A DNA stretch of 64,000 nt from Muribaculaceae bacterium (GCA_023666425.1 JAMPCA010000003.1:62001-126000), one strand, 5' to 3'. Shown: positions 52,187 to 62,975, counted from the first letter of the stretch. Numbers and translations: made by a program. Notes: generated by a model not told the origin, from the sequence alone.

Positions 52187-53782
52187 TTATAAAATTCTAT
52201 TTTTCTGCACCATACGCACAAAATCCGCATTATTTCTGGTGTGCGCAAACATATTGAGAATGTTCTCCGCCGCCTCGTCAGAACGCAGGCCGTTTAGCGC
52301 CTTGCGCATATTCTCCACGCCCTCCTGCTCGTCCTGGTCTAACAGCAGATCGTCCCGTCTCGTACCGGACTTCACGATATCCACCGCCGGGAAAATGCGC
52401 TTCTCTGAAAGCTTCCGGTCAAGCACAAGCTCCATATTGCCGGTTCCCTTGAACTCCTCGAACACGACGTCATCCATCTTGCTCCCCGTCTCCACTAAGG
52501 CTGTGGCGAGAATCGTGAGGCTTCCCCCCTCCCGCATATTCCTTGCCGCTCCAAAAAATCGCTTGGGCATGTGGAGTGCGGCCGGATCCAGACCGCCGGA
52601 AAGTGTGCGGCCGCTGGGCTGCACGGTCAGATTGTAGGCTCTCGTCAGCCGCGTGATGCTGTCCAGAAGAATCATTACGTCCTTGCCGTGCTCGACCAGA
52701 CGCTTCGCCCTCTCGATCACCATCTCCGACACCCGCTTGTGATGCTCCGCCGTCTCGTCGAAGGTGGAGTAGATGACCTCCACATTGTCTCCTACAATGG
52801 CCTCGCGAATATCTGTCACCTCCTCGGGACGCTCGTCGATCAACAGAATGATCAGATGCATCTCCGGGTTGTTTCTCGTGACGGACTTTGCAATCTCCTT
52901 GAGCAGGGTGGTCTTTCCTGCCTTGGGCTGGGAGACGATCATCCCGCGCTGTCCCTTGCCGATCGGCGAGATCACATCCATGACGCGCATGGCGACTGAC
53001 CCGCCCGGCCGCTCCATGCGCAGCCTCCTGTTCGGGAAAATAGGCGTCAGATCCTCAAAGTTCGGCCGTCTCTGCGCCTCCGAGGGGTGATAACCGTTCA
53101 CGGAAGTCACATACAAAAGCGCCGCAAACTTCTCACGCTCCGTCTTGATCTTGGTATTGCCCGCGATCATGTCCCCGGATTTCAGATTAAATCTGCGGAT
53201 CTGGGACGGAGCCACATACACGTCGTGCTCTCCCGGCAGATAATTCTCACAGCGGATAAAGCCAAAGCCGTCGGACATAACCTCTAAAATACCGCTGACC
53301 GTGCAGCCGCTGTCCAGCCCCACGATATCCTCTTTCACCGCCGCCGTGTCCAGTTCCTCCTTTGCGGCATATGCCTCCGCTTCCGCGCGCTCCGACAGCT
53401 CTACGCTGTCCATGTGCGCCTGCCTGATCCGCGCGGTCTCCTCATGCCCCTGCCTGATACGCGCGCTCTCCTCATGCCCCTGCCTGGCACGCGCGGTCTC
53501 CTCATGGAACGGGCGGCTCACCGGCCTGCCCGCTCTCACGGGGCGCGTCCGCTCCGGTGCTCCGTGGGTGGAATAGACATTACGCTTTGCGGCAGCGGCG
53601 TGCTCCTGTTCTGCCGGTGCGCTCTTTGCCTGCTCCGCTGCCTTCTCCCGGTCTCTCTCGTCCTCCTCGAGCATCCGCTCAATCAGATCTCCCTTTTTCA
53701 TGGTAGAGATTCCCTTCAGGCCTCTCGCCTTTGCCAGATCCTTTAACACAATCAAAGATAGGCTCTCATATTTTTCTCTCAT
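52187..53782 (-). CDS. rho: Transcription termination factor Rho
   Basis: A 531-residue RecA-type helicase. The N-terminal Rho_N ([18 protein letters not shown]) is followed by a charged insert (about 40-150) holding three near-identical ten-residue repeats with the core (E/S)xARxRQGH. Then the RNA-binding cold-shock domain ([11 protein letters not shown]) and the ATPase: Walker [14 protein letters not shown] (about 275), Walker [12 protein letters not shown], and the R-loop and Q-loop. The insert is the part most different from standard Rho. Length is therefore about 110 residues above E. coli Rho. Confidence 0.95.
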   Translation of the reverse strand: MREKYESLSLIVLKDLAKARGLKGISTMKKGDLIERMLEEDERDREKAAEQAKSAPAEQEHAAAAKRNVYSTHGAPERTRPVRAGRPVSRPFHEETARARQGHEESARIRQGHEETARIRQAHMDSVELSERAEAEAYAAKEELDTAAVKEDIVGLDSGCTVSGILEVMSDGFGFIRCENYLPGEHDVYVAPSQIRRFNLKSGDMIAGNTKIKTEREKFAALLYVTSVNGYHPSEAQRRPNFEDLTPIFPNRRLRMERPGGSVAMRVMDVISPIGKGQRGMIVSQPKAGKTTLLKEIAKSVTRNNPEMHLIILLIDERPEEVTDIREAIVGDNVEVIYSTFDETAEHHKRVSEMVIERAKRLVEHGKDVMILLDSITRLTRAYNLTVQPSGRTLSGGLDPAALHMPKRFFGAARNMREGGSLTILATALVETGSKMDDVVFEEFKGTGNMELVLDRKLSEKRIFPAVDIVKSGTRRDDLLLDQDEQEGVENMRKALNGLRSDEAAENILNMFAHTRNNADFVRMVQKNRIL

Positions 53783-53874
53783 AATTATTACAAACTCCTT
53801 AATTGTCTTCGCTCAGTAATGGGATTCTTGTCCGAAAATGACTGCGAATTCTTCAATGACACCATTATACATCA

Positions 53875-53903
53875 AAAAAGGCGCAATAGGAAGCCCTTTT
53901 TTA
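53875..53903 (-). terminator. Possible terminator after mscS
   Basis: Minus-strand AAAAAAGG and CCTTTTTT arms around a mostly unpaired GC-containing loop. Stem is short and AU-rich, so strength is uncertain. Located 26 bases after the mscS stop; a TATAAT follows (about 53862-53867) that may be part of the rho promoter. Confidence 0.5.
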
Positions 53904-53928
53904 TTTTTGTGGAATATGACCATATTGC

Positions 53929-54807
53929 TCAGTCCTCTTTGAGCTTAACGTCAAGCTGTGGGAAGGGAATCTTGATTCCGTTTTCGTCCAGCGCATTTTT
54001 GATGCTCTCCAGCAGACGCCAGCGGGTGTGCCAGTAGTCGTCGGTTCCCACCCAGACGCGGACGCCCAGATTCACGGAACTCTCCGCCAGCGCGTCCACA
54101 AATATATCCACGGGTTCCCCCGAAAGAACCCCCGGCTCCTTCTCCACTACACCAAGCAGCACGCGCTTTGCCTCAGCGAGATTTGTCCGGTAATCCACTC
54201 CTACGAGGATATCCACCCTCCGCTTTTTCATGTTGGTATAATTTGTAATACAGTCGTTGGAAAGATTTCCGTTGGGAATGATGATTACCTTATTGTCCGC
54301 GGAGAGAAGCTTCGTATAAAAGGTGGTGATCTCCGCCACCGTCCCCTCTTTGCCCGAACCGCTGTCCGAAATGTAATCGCCCACCACAAAGGGCTTTAAC
54401 AGCATGATCAAAACACCGCCCGCAAAGTTCGAGAGACTCCCCTGCAGCGCCAGCCCAAGCGTCAGTCCCGCAGAGCCTAAAACCGCCACCACGGAGCTGG
54501 TGGTCACACCAAAGCCCGACAGAACCAGCATAACCAGCACAAAATAAAGAGCGTAGCGGATCAGCGAGCACAAAAAGGTAATGACGCCCGCCTCCGCACG
54601 CCCTCTCTGCATAGATTTTTCCACCATGCGGACAACCGCCTTAACAATTCTGCCGCCAATAAACAGGACAATGACTGCCAGCGCAAGCTGCAGCAGAAAA
54701 GCCAGAAGGGAGGGTACAAGCCCCTCCAGATACGTCCGGATTACACCGGGATTTTTCCGCAATTCCTCCAACAGCACTTCCTCTGTGCCGGACAACAATG
54801 CCATCAT
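53929..54807 (-). CDS. mscS: Small-conductance mechanosensitive channel
   Basis: A 292-residue MscS. Three helices at about 30-55, 80-100 and 110-135; the pore helix has GSAGLTLGLALQGSLSNFAGG with its Ala/Gly packing, and the following VGDYI and GTVAEI segments begin the beta domain. Opens under hypo-osmotic stress. It is the last gene of the leuB-to-mscS run, 9 bases after the DUF1015 gene. Confidence 0.92.
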   Translation of the reverse strand: MMALLSGTEEVLLEELRKNPGVIRTYLEGLVPSLLAFLLQLALAVIVLFIGGRIVKAVVRMVEKSMQRGRAEAGVITFLCSLIRYALYFVLVMLVLSGFGVTTSSVVAVLGSAGLTLGLALQGSLSNFAGGVLIMLLKPFVVGDYISDSGSGKEGTVAEITTFYTKLLSADNKVIIIPNGNLSNDCITNYTNMKKRRVDILVGVDYRTNLAEAKRVLLGVVEKEPGVLSGEPVDIFVDALAESSVNLGVRVWVGTDDYWHTRWRLLESIKNALDENGIKIPFPQLDVKLKED

Positions 54808-54816
54808 CTGCCCTCT

Positions 54817-56076
54817 CTACCTTTCAATTTCATGGATAAACAGTCCGCTTCTCAGCTTCGGCTCAAACCAGGTGGACTTTGGCGGCATCAGCTTTCCCGC
54901 GTCCGCCACCGCAAACAGCTCCTGAATCGAGGTGGGATACATGGCAAAGGCCAGCACACAGTCCGTCCGGCAGCGTCTCTCCAGCTCCCGCATCCCCCGG
55001 ATCCCGCCCACAAAATCGATGCGCTTGTCCGTTTTGGGGTCGCCGATTCCCAGCACCGGGGCTAAAAGCTGCTCCTGCAGCACAGATACATCCAGCCCAA
55101 GCACCGGATCCTTCGGCACATTTTTCATTGTACAGCTGTACCAGCGGTTTCCAAGAAGCATGGAAAACCCGCCCTTTTTCTTCGGCCGCACCAGCGCTTC
55201 CGCCTCTGCATCCAGCGTGCCTTCAAACAGCGGCTTTACGTCGAAGATTTCCTCTGCCTTCTGTAAGAACTCCTGCTCGCTCATCCCGTTTAAATCATGG
55301 ACAACACGGTTGTAATCCATGATCATCAGTTCCCTGTCCGGAAACAGCACCGAGAGAAAATAGTTGAACTCCTCCTCCCCGCTGTAATCCGGATGCGCCT
55401 GCCTGCGCTGCAGTCCCACCTTCACCGCAGACGCCGCGCGGTGGTGTCCGTCCGCAATGTAAATCTCCCCGATTTTGTCAAAGGCATCCCTCACAACAGC
55501 GATATCCTCCGCCGCATCGATGAGAAACACCCGGTGGCGGATTCCATCCTCCGAGACAAAATCGTAGAGGGGCGCACTCTCTTTTGCAAGCGCCACCACA
55601 CGGTTGATGGATTCCTCGGAACGGTAAGCCAGAAAAATCGGCCCGGTCTGGGCGCTGCAGGCATCCACATGGCGGATTCTGTCCTGCTCCTTGTCCGCCC
55701 TCGTATTCTCATGCTTTTTGATGATATTGTCCGTATAATCGTCGATGCTGGCAATGCCCACAAGGCCGGTCTGGGTACGCCCCTCCATGGTCAGCTCATA
55801 GACATAAAAGCACGGCTTCTCCTCGCGGATAAAATCCCCATCCTTAGTCCACTCCCGGAGCATGTCCGCGGCCTTTTCATACACCCGCGCATCGTAAGTG
55901 TCCACCTCGTCGCCGAACTGTGTTTCCGCCCGGTCAATGGCAAGAAAGGATCTGGGATTTTGTTCTACCACTGCCTTTGCCTCGGCGCGGTTGTACACAT
56001 CGTAGGGCAGCGCCGCGATTGTGCTCCCCATCGCGGCCGCCGGTCTCACACTCTTAAACGGTTTTATCTTTGCCAT
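54817..56076 (-). CDS. DUF1015-family protein
   Basis: A 419-residue protein of the SpoVS-neighbour/DUF1015 family: PYDVYNRAEAKAVVEQNPRSFLAIDRAE (in parts PYDVYNRAEA and NPRSFLAIDRAE), HENTRADKEQDRIRH, IYIADGHHRAASA and FDFVGGIRG near the end. The His-rich DGHHRAA motif suggests metal or phosphate binding. It is found next to serA-serC in many Clostridia, as here (8 bases from serA), so a link to serine metabolism is likely but unproved. Confidence 0.88.
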   Translation of the reverse strand: MAKIKPFKSVRPAAAMGSTIAALPYDVYNRAEAKAVVEQNPRSFLAIDRAETQFGDEVDTYDARVYEKAADMLREWTKDGDFIREEKPCFYVYELTMEGRTQTGLVGIASIDDYTDNIIKKHENTRADKEQDRIRHVDACSAQTGPIFLAYRSEESINRVVALAKESAPLYDFVSEDGIRHRVFLIDAAEDIAVVRDAFDKIGEIYIADGHHRAASAVKVGLQRRQAHPDYSGEEEFNYFLSVLFPDRELMIMDYNRVVHDLNGMSEQEFLQKAEEIFDVKPLFEGTLDAEAEALVRPKKKGGFSMLLGNRWYSCTMKNVPKDPVLGLDVSVLQEQLLAPVLGIGDPKTDKRIDFVGGIRGMRELERRCRTDCVLAFAMYPTSIQELFAVADAGKLMPPKSTWFEPKLRSGLFIHEIER

Positions 56077-56084
56077 ATCGTCAC

Positions 56085-57248
56085 CTATTTTACCACGCGC
56101 ACCCGGAGAACTCCGTCAATATTCTGAAGCTGCTTCACCACCTCGGCGGTAGCCGCCGTCTCCAGATCTATCAGGGAGTACGCATAGTCTCCTTTTCCTT
56201 TGTTTGTCATATCCGAAACATTCACGTCCGCATTGCCGAGACAGGTGGTGATCTGTCCGATCATGCCCTTGCTGTTTTTGTGCAGGATGCCGATGCGCCC
56301 CGCGGTTGTGCAGGCAGCCATGCTGCAGTCCGGGAAATTCACGGAGTGGACGATATTGCCGTTCTCCAGATAATCCCGTATCTCCCTCACCGCCATAATC
56401 GCACAGTTGTCCTCGGACTCCGCCGTGGAGGCTCCCAGATGGGGCGTCACGATACAGCCCTTTGCCCCCACCGTCGTGGTGTTCGGGAAATCGGACACAT
56501 ATTTTTTGAGCTTCCCTGCGGCGAGTGCGTCCACCATCGCCTCCTCGTCCACCAGAAGATCCCTCGCAAAATTTAGCACAATGGCCGTCGGCTTCATCAT
56601 CGCGATGGCCTCGGCGTTTATCATCTTTCTCGTAGAATCCAGAAGCGGCACATGGATGGTGATAAAATCACACTCTCTGTAAATCTCCTCCACATTGCTG
56701 ATATGCTTGACGCTTCTGGAAAGATTCCACGCGGCATTGACCGAGATGTAGGGGTCGTAGCCGTAGACGTCCATTCCCATGTGGGTCGCCGCGTTTGCCA
56801 CCAGCACGCCGATGGCTCCCAGACCGATGACGCCCAGCTTCTTCCCGGAAATCTCCGTGCCCGCAAAATTCTTCTTCTGCTTCTCTGCCGTCTTTGCAAT
56901 GTTCTCGTCATTCTGGTTCGCCAGACACCAGTCGATGCCGCCCACGATATCCCTGGAGGCGTAAAACATTCCCGCAAAAACCAGCTCCTTCACACCGTTG
57001 GCATTGGCGCCCGGCGTGTTAAATACCACGATTCCCTTCTCGGCGCATGCTTCCAGCGGAATATTGTTGACCCCGGCTCCAGCTCTGGCTACCGCTAAAA
57101 GAGAGTCCGGAAGCTCCATGTCGTGCATCGCAGCGCTCCTCACCAGCACCGCATCCGCATCCCCCATGGCCTCCACCTTCGTATATGCATCGGAGAAGAG
57201 TTTTAACCCCACCCCCGCAATCGGATTCAGACAATGATACTTATACAT
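56085..57248 (-). CDS. serA: D-3-phosphoglycerate dehydrogenase
   Basis: A 387-residue D-isomer-specific 2-hydroxyacid dehydrogenase with a C-terminal ACT domain. The NAD site is LGVIGLGAIGVLVA (about 135), the catalytic Arg in LNFARDLL and His in TPHLGAST, and the ACT domain occupies the last 75 residues (feedback by serine). It starts serine synthesis from glycolysis. It shares one base with the serC stop. Confidence 0.92.
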   Translation of the reverse strand: MYKYHCLNPIAGVGLKLFSDAYTKVEAMGDADAVLVRSAAMHDMELPDSLLAVARAGAGVNNIPLEACAEKGIVVFNTPGANANGVKELVFAGMFYASRDIVGGIDWCLANQNDENIAKTAEKQKKNFAGTEISGKKLGVIGLGAIGVLVANAATHMGMDVYGYDPYISVNAAWNLSRSVKHISNVEEIYRECDFITIHVPLLDSTRKMINAEAIAMMKPTAIVLNFARDLLVDEEAMVDALAAGKLKKYVSDFPNTTTVGAKGCIVTPHLGASTAESEDNCAIMAVREIRDYLENGNIVHSVNFPDCSMAACTTAGRIGILHKNSKGMIGQITTCLGNADVNVSDMTNKGKGDYAYSLIDLETAATAEVVKQLQNIDGVLRVRVVK

Positions 57249-58330
57249 TACGCATTTTCCTCCTCAAACTTCTTCATAAATTCCACCAGCTTCTCTACGC
57301 CCTCTTTCGGCATTGCATTGTAGATGGAGGCGCGCATACCGCCGACGGAACGGTGTCCTTTCAGGTTCACAAAGCCTGCCGCTGCCGCTTCCTTTACAAA
57401 TTTTGCATCCAGCTCCTCATTTCCGGTGACAAAGGGAACGTTCATCAGAGAGCGGTCCTCCTTTCTCACCGTGCCGCGAAACAGCCTGCTTTCGTCCAGA
57501 TAATCGTAGAGCACCTTCGCCTTCTCCTCGTTCAGGCGCTTCATCTCGGAAAGACCGCCCATCTTTTTGAGCCACTTGAACACCTTGCCGCAGATATAGA
57601 TGCCGTAGCAGGGAGGCGTGTTGTAAAGACTGTCGTTGTCCGCCTGCGTCTTCCATTTCAGCATGGTGGGCGTCCCCTGCAGCACTTCATCAGTGATCAG
57701 ATCCTCTCTCGCAATCACGATCACCACGCCCGCAGGCCCGATATTTTTCTGCACGCCGCCATAGATCACGCCGTACTTTTCCACATCCATCGGCTCCGAT
57801 AAAAAGCAGGAGGACACATCCGCCACCAGGGTCTTTCCCTTTGTATCGGGCAGGCTTTTAAACTTTGTCCCGTAAATCGTATTGTTTTCGCAGATATATA
57901 CATAGTCCAGATCTTCCGGGATATCCAGATCCGAACAGTCCGGGATATAGGAAAAGGTCTGATCTGCGGAGGACGCCAGCTCAATCGCCTCCCCATACAG
58001 CTTCGCCTCCGCGCAGGCTTTTTTCGCCCACTGTCCGGTCACGATATAGCCCGCCTTTTTATTTTTCATCAGATTCATCGGCACCGCCGCAAACTGCTGG
58101 GATGCGCCTCCCTGCAAAAACAGTACCCTGTAATTGTCCGGGATCTGTAAAAGCTCTCTTAAATCCTTCTCTGCATCCTGAATGATCTCCTCAAAGACCC
58201 TGGAGCGGTGGCTCATCTCCATCACGGACATTCCACAGCCCCTGTAGTCCAGCATCTCCTCCGCCGCTTCCTTTAAGACCTCCTCCGGCAGAACCGCCGG
58301 CCCCGCTGAAAAATTGTACACTCTGCTCAT
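57248..58330 (-). CDS. serC: Phosphoserine aminotransferase
   Basis: A 360-residue class V aminotransferase. MSRVYNFSAGPAVLP start, PLP lysine in GGVQKNIGPAG (about 195), FLQGGASQQFAA near 70. It converts phosphohydroxypyruvate to phosphoserine. Overlaps serA by one base and follows ilvB by 26. A phosphoserine phosphatase (serB) is not in the window. Confidence 0.95.
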   Translation of the reverse strand: MSRVYNFSAGPAVLPEEVLKEAAEEMLDYRGCGMSVMEMSHRSRVFEEIIQDAEKDLRELLQIPDNYRVLFLQGGASQQFAAVPMNLMKNKKAGYIVTGQWAKKACAEAKLYGEAIELASSADQTFSYIPDCSDLDIPEDLDYVYICENNTIYGTKFKSLPDTKGKTLVADVSSCFLSEPMDVEKYGVIYGGVQKNIGPAGVVIVIAREDLITDEVLQGTPTMLKWKTQADNDSLYNTPPCYGIYICGKVFKWLKKMGGLSEMKRLNEEKAKVLYDYLDESRLFRGTVRKEDRSLMNVPFVTGNEELDAKFVKEAAAAGFVNLKGHRSVGGMRASIYNAMPKEGVEKLVEFMKKFEEENA

Positions 58331-58356
58331 TGTCTATCCTCCTTATCGAAATCTAA

Positions 58357-60033
58357 CTATTTTCCCTCTGTATAATCTGCCCCGTCAAAGCACTCGTTGA
58401 TCGGCTTTCCGGGCGCCACCATCGGCCACACTTTATCGTCGGCGTCCACCACCGCATCAATGACACAGGGCTGCCCGCAGGCCAAAGCCCCGGCAAGAGC
58501 CGCATCGAATTCCTCCCGCGTCGTCACCCGCGCGGCCTGCGCGCCCATCGCCCACGCCAGCTTTACATAATCCACGCCGTCGTCCAGCACCGTCGCAGAA
58601 TAGTGCTGCTCATAAAAAAGCGTCTGCCACTGGCGCACCATGCCAAGCACATGGTTGTTGACGATCACCTCTATGATGGGAAGCTTCTGCCGCACAGCGG
58701 TGGCAAGCTCGTTCATATTCATGCGGAAGCACCCGTCCCCCGCGATGTTGATCACCTGCCTGCCGGGATTGGCGATCTGCGCGCCAATCGCCGCCCCGAG
58801 CCCGTAGCCCATCGTGCCAAGACCGCCGGAGCTGATGAGCGTCCGGGGATGTTTGTAGCGGAAATACTGCGCCGCCCACATCTGATGCTGCCCCACCTCG
58901 GTCACAATGATGGAATCCCCCGCCATCTCGTAGATCTTCTCCACCATGTAGGGGCCGCTCAGCCCTTCCCCGGGGTATGTCAGCGGGAACTGCTTTTCGT
59001 ATTCCTTCACATGGGCGATCCATTCCCTGTGCTCCTGCTGTCCAAGCTTTGCATTGATCGCCGTCAATACCTCTTTCACATCGCCGATCACCGCGTGGGA
59101 GGCGGGAATATTTTTGTTGATCTCCGCCGGGTCAATGTCAATCTGCAAGATCTTCGCCTGCGCGGCAAAGCGGCCGGGGTCTCCCAGCACGCGGTCGGAA
59201 AAGCGCACGCCCACGGCGATCAGCAAATCACACTCACTGACGCCCAGATTGGAGGCCTTTGTCCCGTGCATTCCCAGCATTCCGGTATATAATTCCGCCG
59301 TGCCGTCGTATGCGCCCTTTCCCATCAGGGTGTCGCACACCGGAGCGTCCAGAAGCTTCGCAAAGGCGCGCACCTCCCCGCTTGCTCCCGAGAGGATTGC
59401 GCCTCCCCCCACAAACAGATAGGGGCGCTTCGCCCTCTCAATCATGGCAAGAGCCGTATCAATCTCCCGCTCCGAAAAAGTGCCGGGCTTTGGCTTCGGC
59501 AGAACAGGCTCCTCCCTCACATACTCCACCGTGTTCGCCGTCACGTCCTTGGGAATATCCACCAGCACCGGGCCGGGTCTGCCCTTTCTCGCGATGGAAA
59601 AAGCCCGGCGTATCGTCTCCGCCAGCTTCTCCACGTCCTTGACAATAAAGCTGTATTTTGTAATTGGCGTCGTAATGCCCGCAATGTCAATCTCCTGAAA
59701 GCTGTCCTTTCCCAGAAGGGAAACGCCCACATTGCAGGTGATTGCGACCATCGGAATCGAATCCATGTAAGCGGTGGCGATTCCCGTCACCAGATTGGTC
59801 GCTCCCGGCCCGGAGGTGGCAAAACACACGCCGACGCGCCCCGTACTTCTGGCATAGCCGTCCGCCGCGTGGGACGCTCCCTGCTCATGGCTTGTCAGCA
59901 CATGCCGGATTTCCGGGTGCTTATACAATTCATCGTACACATTCAAAATCGCGCCGCCGGGATAGCCGAACACTGTATCCACGCCCTGCTCCTTCAAACA
60001 TTCGATGATAACCTGTGATCCTGTCAAAAGCAT
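58357..60033 (-). CDS. ilvB: Acetolactate synthase large subunit
   Basis: A 558-residue ThDP enzyme. The activating Glu is in TSHEQGASHAADGY (about 48-61), ThDP/Mg binding is at GDGCFRMNMNELATA (about 435), and FAD-type central domain sequence is normal. It makes acetolactate for valine and leucine. No small subunit (ilvN) is next to it. It lies 18 bases after ilvD. Confidence 0.93.
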   Translation of the reverse strand: MLLTGSQVIIECLKEQGVDTVFGYPGGAILNVYDELYKHPEIRHVLTSHEQGASHAADGYARSTGRVGVCFATSGPGATNLVTGIATAYMDSIPMVAITCNVGVSLLGKDSFQEIDIAGITTPITKYSFIVKDVEKLAETIRRAFSIARKGRPGPVLVDIPKDVTANTVEYVREEPVLPKPKPGTFSEREIDTALAMIERAKRPYLFVGGGAILSGASGEVRAFAKLLDAPVCDTLMGKGAYDGTAELYTGMLGMHGTKASNLGVSECDLLIAVGVRFSDRVLGDPGRFAAQAKILQIDIDPAEINKNIPASHAVIGDVKEVLTAINAKLGQQEHREWIAHVKEYEKQFPLTYPGEGLSGPYMVEKIYEMAGDSIIVTEVGQHQMWAAQYFRYKHPRTLISSGGLGTMGYGLGAAIGAQIANPGRQVINIAGDGCFRMNMNELATAVRQKLPIIEVIVNNHVLGMVRQWQTLFYEQHYSATVLDDGVDYVKLAWAMGAQAARVTTREEFDAALAGALACGQPCVIDAVVDADDKVWPMVAPGKPINECFDGADYTEGK

Positions 60034-60051
60034 CTTCTCACCCTCACCTGT

Positions 60052-61719
60052 CTATTGTTTTATCTCCAAAATCGCGCCCCGGTTCCCGGAGGTCACCATA
60101 GAGGCATATCTCTTTAAATAGCCGCTCATCACCTTCGGCTCCCGCGGCTTCCATTCTGCGCGTCTCCTCTCCAGCTCCTCCTCCGAAACTGCAAGGTTTA
60201 AACTCATGGACGGAATGTCAATCTTTATGATGTCCCCCTCCTGAACCAAAGCGATGGGGCCGCCCACAGCCGCCTCCGGCGACACATGGCCGATCGAGGC
60301 TCCCCTGGATGCGCCGGAAAAACGTCCGTCTGTAATCAGCGCGACCGAGCTTCCCAGCCCCATTCCCGCGATTGCAGAAGTGGGATTTAACATCTCACGC
60401 ATACCTGGTCCGCCCTTCGGGCCCTCGTAGCGGATCACCACCACATCGCCTGCAACGATTTTTCCGCCCTTGATCGCCGCGATTGCATCCTCTTCACAGT
60501 CGAAGACACGCGCAGGACCCTCGTGCACCATCATCTCCTCCACGACCGCGGAACGCTTCACGACAGAGCCGTCCGGGGCAAGATTGCCCTTTAAGACTGC
60601 AAGGCCTCCGGTTTTACTGTAGGGTCTGTCCACGGGCCGGATCACTTCCGGATTGCGGTTTACGGCATTTTTTATATTTTCCCCGATGGTTTTTCCAGTG
60701 ACGGTCATACAGTCCGTATGCAAAAGCCCGATATCCGCCAGCTCCTTCATCACCGCATAGACGCCTCCCGCCTCGTTTAAGTCCTCCATATAGGTGGGGC
60801 CTGCAGGCGCCAGATGGCAGAGGTTCGGCGTCTTCCCGCTGATCGGGTTGGCGTAGCTGATATCAAAGTCAAATCCGATCTCGTGGGCGATTGCAGGCAG
60901 ATGCAGCATGGAGTTGGTGGAGCAGCCCAGCGCCATATCCACGGTCAGGGCATTGATGATCGACTCCTCCGTGATGATATCGCGCGCCCGGATATTCTTA
61001 TGAAACATATCCATCACCGCCATACCGGCATGTTTTGCGAGCTTTATGCGCTCCGAATATACCGCCGGAATCGTGCCGTTGCCCCTTAGTCCCATGCCGA
61101 GCGCCTCGGTCAGACAGTTCATGGAATTGGCTGTGTACATACCGGAGCAGGAGCCGCAGGTCGGGCAGACCTTGTTCTCAAACTCGGTCACGTCCTCCTC
61201 CGTCATCGTCCCTGCCGCATAAGAGCCCACCGCCTCAAACATCGAGGAGAGGCTTCGCTTCTGTCCCTTTACATGCCCTGCCAGCATCGGACCGCCGGAG
61301 ACAAATACTGTCGGCAGATTCAGCCTGGCTGCCGCCATCAAAAGTCCCGGCACATTTTTGTCACAGTTGGGAACCATGACCAGCGCGTCAAACTGATGCG
61401 CAATCGCCATACACTCGGTGGAATCCGCGATCAGATCTCTTGTCACCAGAGAGTACTTCATGCCAATGTGTCCCATGGCGATGCCGTCGCAGACCGCGAT
61501 GGCCGGGAACACCACCGGCACGCCCCCCGCCTCTGCGACGCCCAGCTTCACCGCGTCCACAATCTTATCAATATTCATATGCCCCGGAACGATCTCGTTG
61601 TAAGAGCTCACGATTCCGACCATCGGCTTTTTCATCTCCTCCGCTGTAAACCCTAAAGCGTTGAACAGGCTTCTCGCCGGAGCCTGCTGCATTCCTTCTC
61701 TTGCATTATCACTCTGCAT
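60052..61719 (-). CDS. ilvD: Dihydroxy-acid dehydratase
   Basis: A 555-residue Fe-S enzyme. Cysteines in [11 protein letters not shown] and [16 protein letters not shown] hold the cluster, and [21 protein letters not shown] (as [11 protein letters not shown] and GHVSPEA) closes the active site. It acts after ketol-acid reductoisomerase (ilvC absent here). 12 bases after leuB. Confidence 0.96.
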   Translation of the reverse strand: MQSDNAREGMQQAPARSLFNALGFTAEEMKKPMVGIVSSYNEIVPGHMNIDKIVDAVKLGVAEAGGVPVVFPAIAVCDGIAMGHIGMKYSLVTRDLIADSTECMAIAHQFDALVMVPNCDKNVPGLLMAAARLNLPTVFVSGGPMLAGHVKGQKRSLSSMFEAVGSYAAGTMTEEDVTEFENKVCPTCGSCSGMYTANSMNCLTEALGMGLRGNGTIPAVYSERIKLAKHAGMAVMDMFHKNIRARDIITEESIINALTVDMALGCSTNSMLHLPAIAHEIGFDFDISYANPISGKTPNLCHLAPAGPTYMEDLNEAGGVYAVMKELADIGLLHTDCMTVTGKTIGENIKNAVNRNPEVIRPVDRPYSKTGGLAVLKGNLAPDGSVVKRSAVVEEMMVHEGPARVFDCEEDAIAAIKGGKIVAGDVVVIRYEGPKGGPGMREMLNPTSAIAGMGLGSSVALITDGRFSGASRGASIGHVSPEAAVGGPIALVQEGDIIKIDIPSMSLNLAVSEEELERRRAEWKPREPKVMSGYLKRYASMVTSGNRGAILEIKQ

Positions 61720-61731
61720 ACGATATACCTC

Positions 61732-62826
61732 CTATATATTCTCACAAATTAAATCGCCCATCCGGGCTGTTCCCACCTGCGTAATCCCGCCGCCGTTCTC
61801 GCGCGGCATAATATCAATCGTGCGGTATCCTTTTTGCAGCACGGTCTTCACCGCTTTCTCGACGGCGTCCGCCTCCGCGTCCAGATCGAAGCTGTAGCGG
61901 AGCATCATCGCCGCGCTCAAAATCGTGGCGATGGGATTGGCAATCCCCTTCCCCGCAATATCGGGCGCGGAGCCGCCGCTTGGCTCATAAAGACCAAACT
62001 TTGTATCATTCAGGCTGGCGGAAGCAAGCATCCCGATCGAGCCCGTCACCATGCTCGCCTCATCGGACAGAATATCTCCGAACATGTTTTCCGTCAGAAT
62101 CACGTCGAACTGTCCCGGATCTTTCACAAGCTGCATCGCACAGTTGTCCACCAGCATATGCTCCAGGGAAACGTCGGGATAGTCCTTCGCCACCTCCTCA
62201 ACAATTTTGCGCCAGAGCCTCGAGGAATCCAGTACATTCGCCTTGTCCACAGAAGTGACCTTTTTTCTGCGCTTTTTTGCAATGTCAAACCCCCTCCTGG
62301 CAATACGCCGGATCTCGTTCTCATTGTAGGCCAGCGTGTCCACGGCGGTCATCACATTGTCCACCAGCTTTGTCTCTCTCTTCCCGAAGTACAGTCCACC
62401 GGTCAGCTCCCGCATAATCATTATGTCAAAGCCCTGCCCGATTATATCCTCCCGCAGGGGACATGCCTCCTTAAGCTCTTCATAAAGATATGCCGGGCGA
62501 AGGTTCGCAAACAGATTCAGCGCCTTTCTGAGCTTTAAAAGTCCCGCCTCCGGCCTCTTCTCCGGCGGAAGCTTATACCATGGAGAGGTGGCTGTGTTTC
62601 CGCCGATGGAGCCCATCAGCACCGCATCGCTGGCGAGCGCCGCTTCAACCGCCTCCTCCGTCAGCGGCACGCCCACCGCATCAATGGAGCAGCCTCCCAT
62701 CAGAATATCGGTATATGTAAAGCTGTGGCCAAACTTTTCACTGATTTTGTCTAAAACCTTTCTCGCCTCCGCCACAATCTCCGGCCCGATTCCATCGCCG
62801 GATATGACTCCAATCTGACAATTCAT
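61732..62826 (-). CDS. leuB: 3-isopropylmalate dehydrogenase
   Basis: A 364-residue enzyme. GDGIGPEIVAEA (10-21), the Arg set in LRKALNLFANLRPA, MRELTGGLYFG, and the Asp pair in TENMFGDILSDEAS are all present. It oxidises 3-isopropylmalate in leucine synthesis. It is the first gene after a good promoter with a leader of only about 40 bases; there is no room for a T-box or peptide attenuator. Confidence 0.96.
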   Translation of the reverse strand: MNCQIGVISGDGIGPEIVAEARKVLDKISEKFGHSFTYTDILMGGCSIDAVGVPLTEEAVEAALASDAVLMGSIGGNTATSPWYKLPPEKRPEAGLLKLRKALNLFANLRPAYLYEELKEACPLREDIIGQGFDIMIMRELTGGLYFGKRETKLVDNVMTAVDTLAYNENEIRRIARRGFDIAKKRRKKVTSVDKANVLDSSRLWRKIVEEVAKDYPDVSLEHMLVDNCAMQLVKDPGQFDVILTENMFGDILSDEASMVTGSIGMLASASLNDTKFGLYEPSGGSAPDIAGKGIANPIATILSAAMMLRYSFDLDAEADAVEKAVKTVLQKGYRTIDIMPRENGGGITQVGTARMGDLICENI

Positions 62827-62871
62827 ATCTCAACCTCTCTTCTTAAAAAGTCTGTGTACCCTATCTTATCT

Positions 62872-62900
62872 ATCATATAGTAAGCGCCTGCATTTTTCAA
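62872..62900 (-). promoter_or_regulatory. Promoter of the leuB-ilvD-ilvB-serCA operon
   Basis: Minus-strand TTGAAA, 17-base spacer, TATGAT. AT-rich upstream region. Likely the only promoter for the seven genes, whose gaps are all under 30 bases. Confidence 0.8.
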
Positions 62901-62951
62901 TTACAAAAAATATGGTACTTTTTCATATTTTTTATAACTTTTGCTTATAAA

Positions 62952-62975
62952 AAAGAGGCCGTTTGATAACAGCCT
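62952..62975 (-). terminator. Terminator of yajC
   Basis: Minus-strand stem GAGGCTGTT/AACGGCCTC (one mismatch), ATCA loop, then TTTTTT. It separates yajC from the leu-ilv operon. Confidence 0.82.

Noticed and set aside
53400-53520. Regular 30-base direct repeats that look like a small CRISPR array
   Set aside because: The repeats are in frame inside rho, have no variable spacers and encode a ten-residue protein repeat.
62827-62871. T-box or leucine attenuator before leuB
   Set aside because: The leader from the mapped promoter is only about 40 bases, with no T-box sequence, leucine-rich peptide or terminator.
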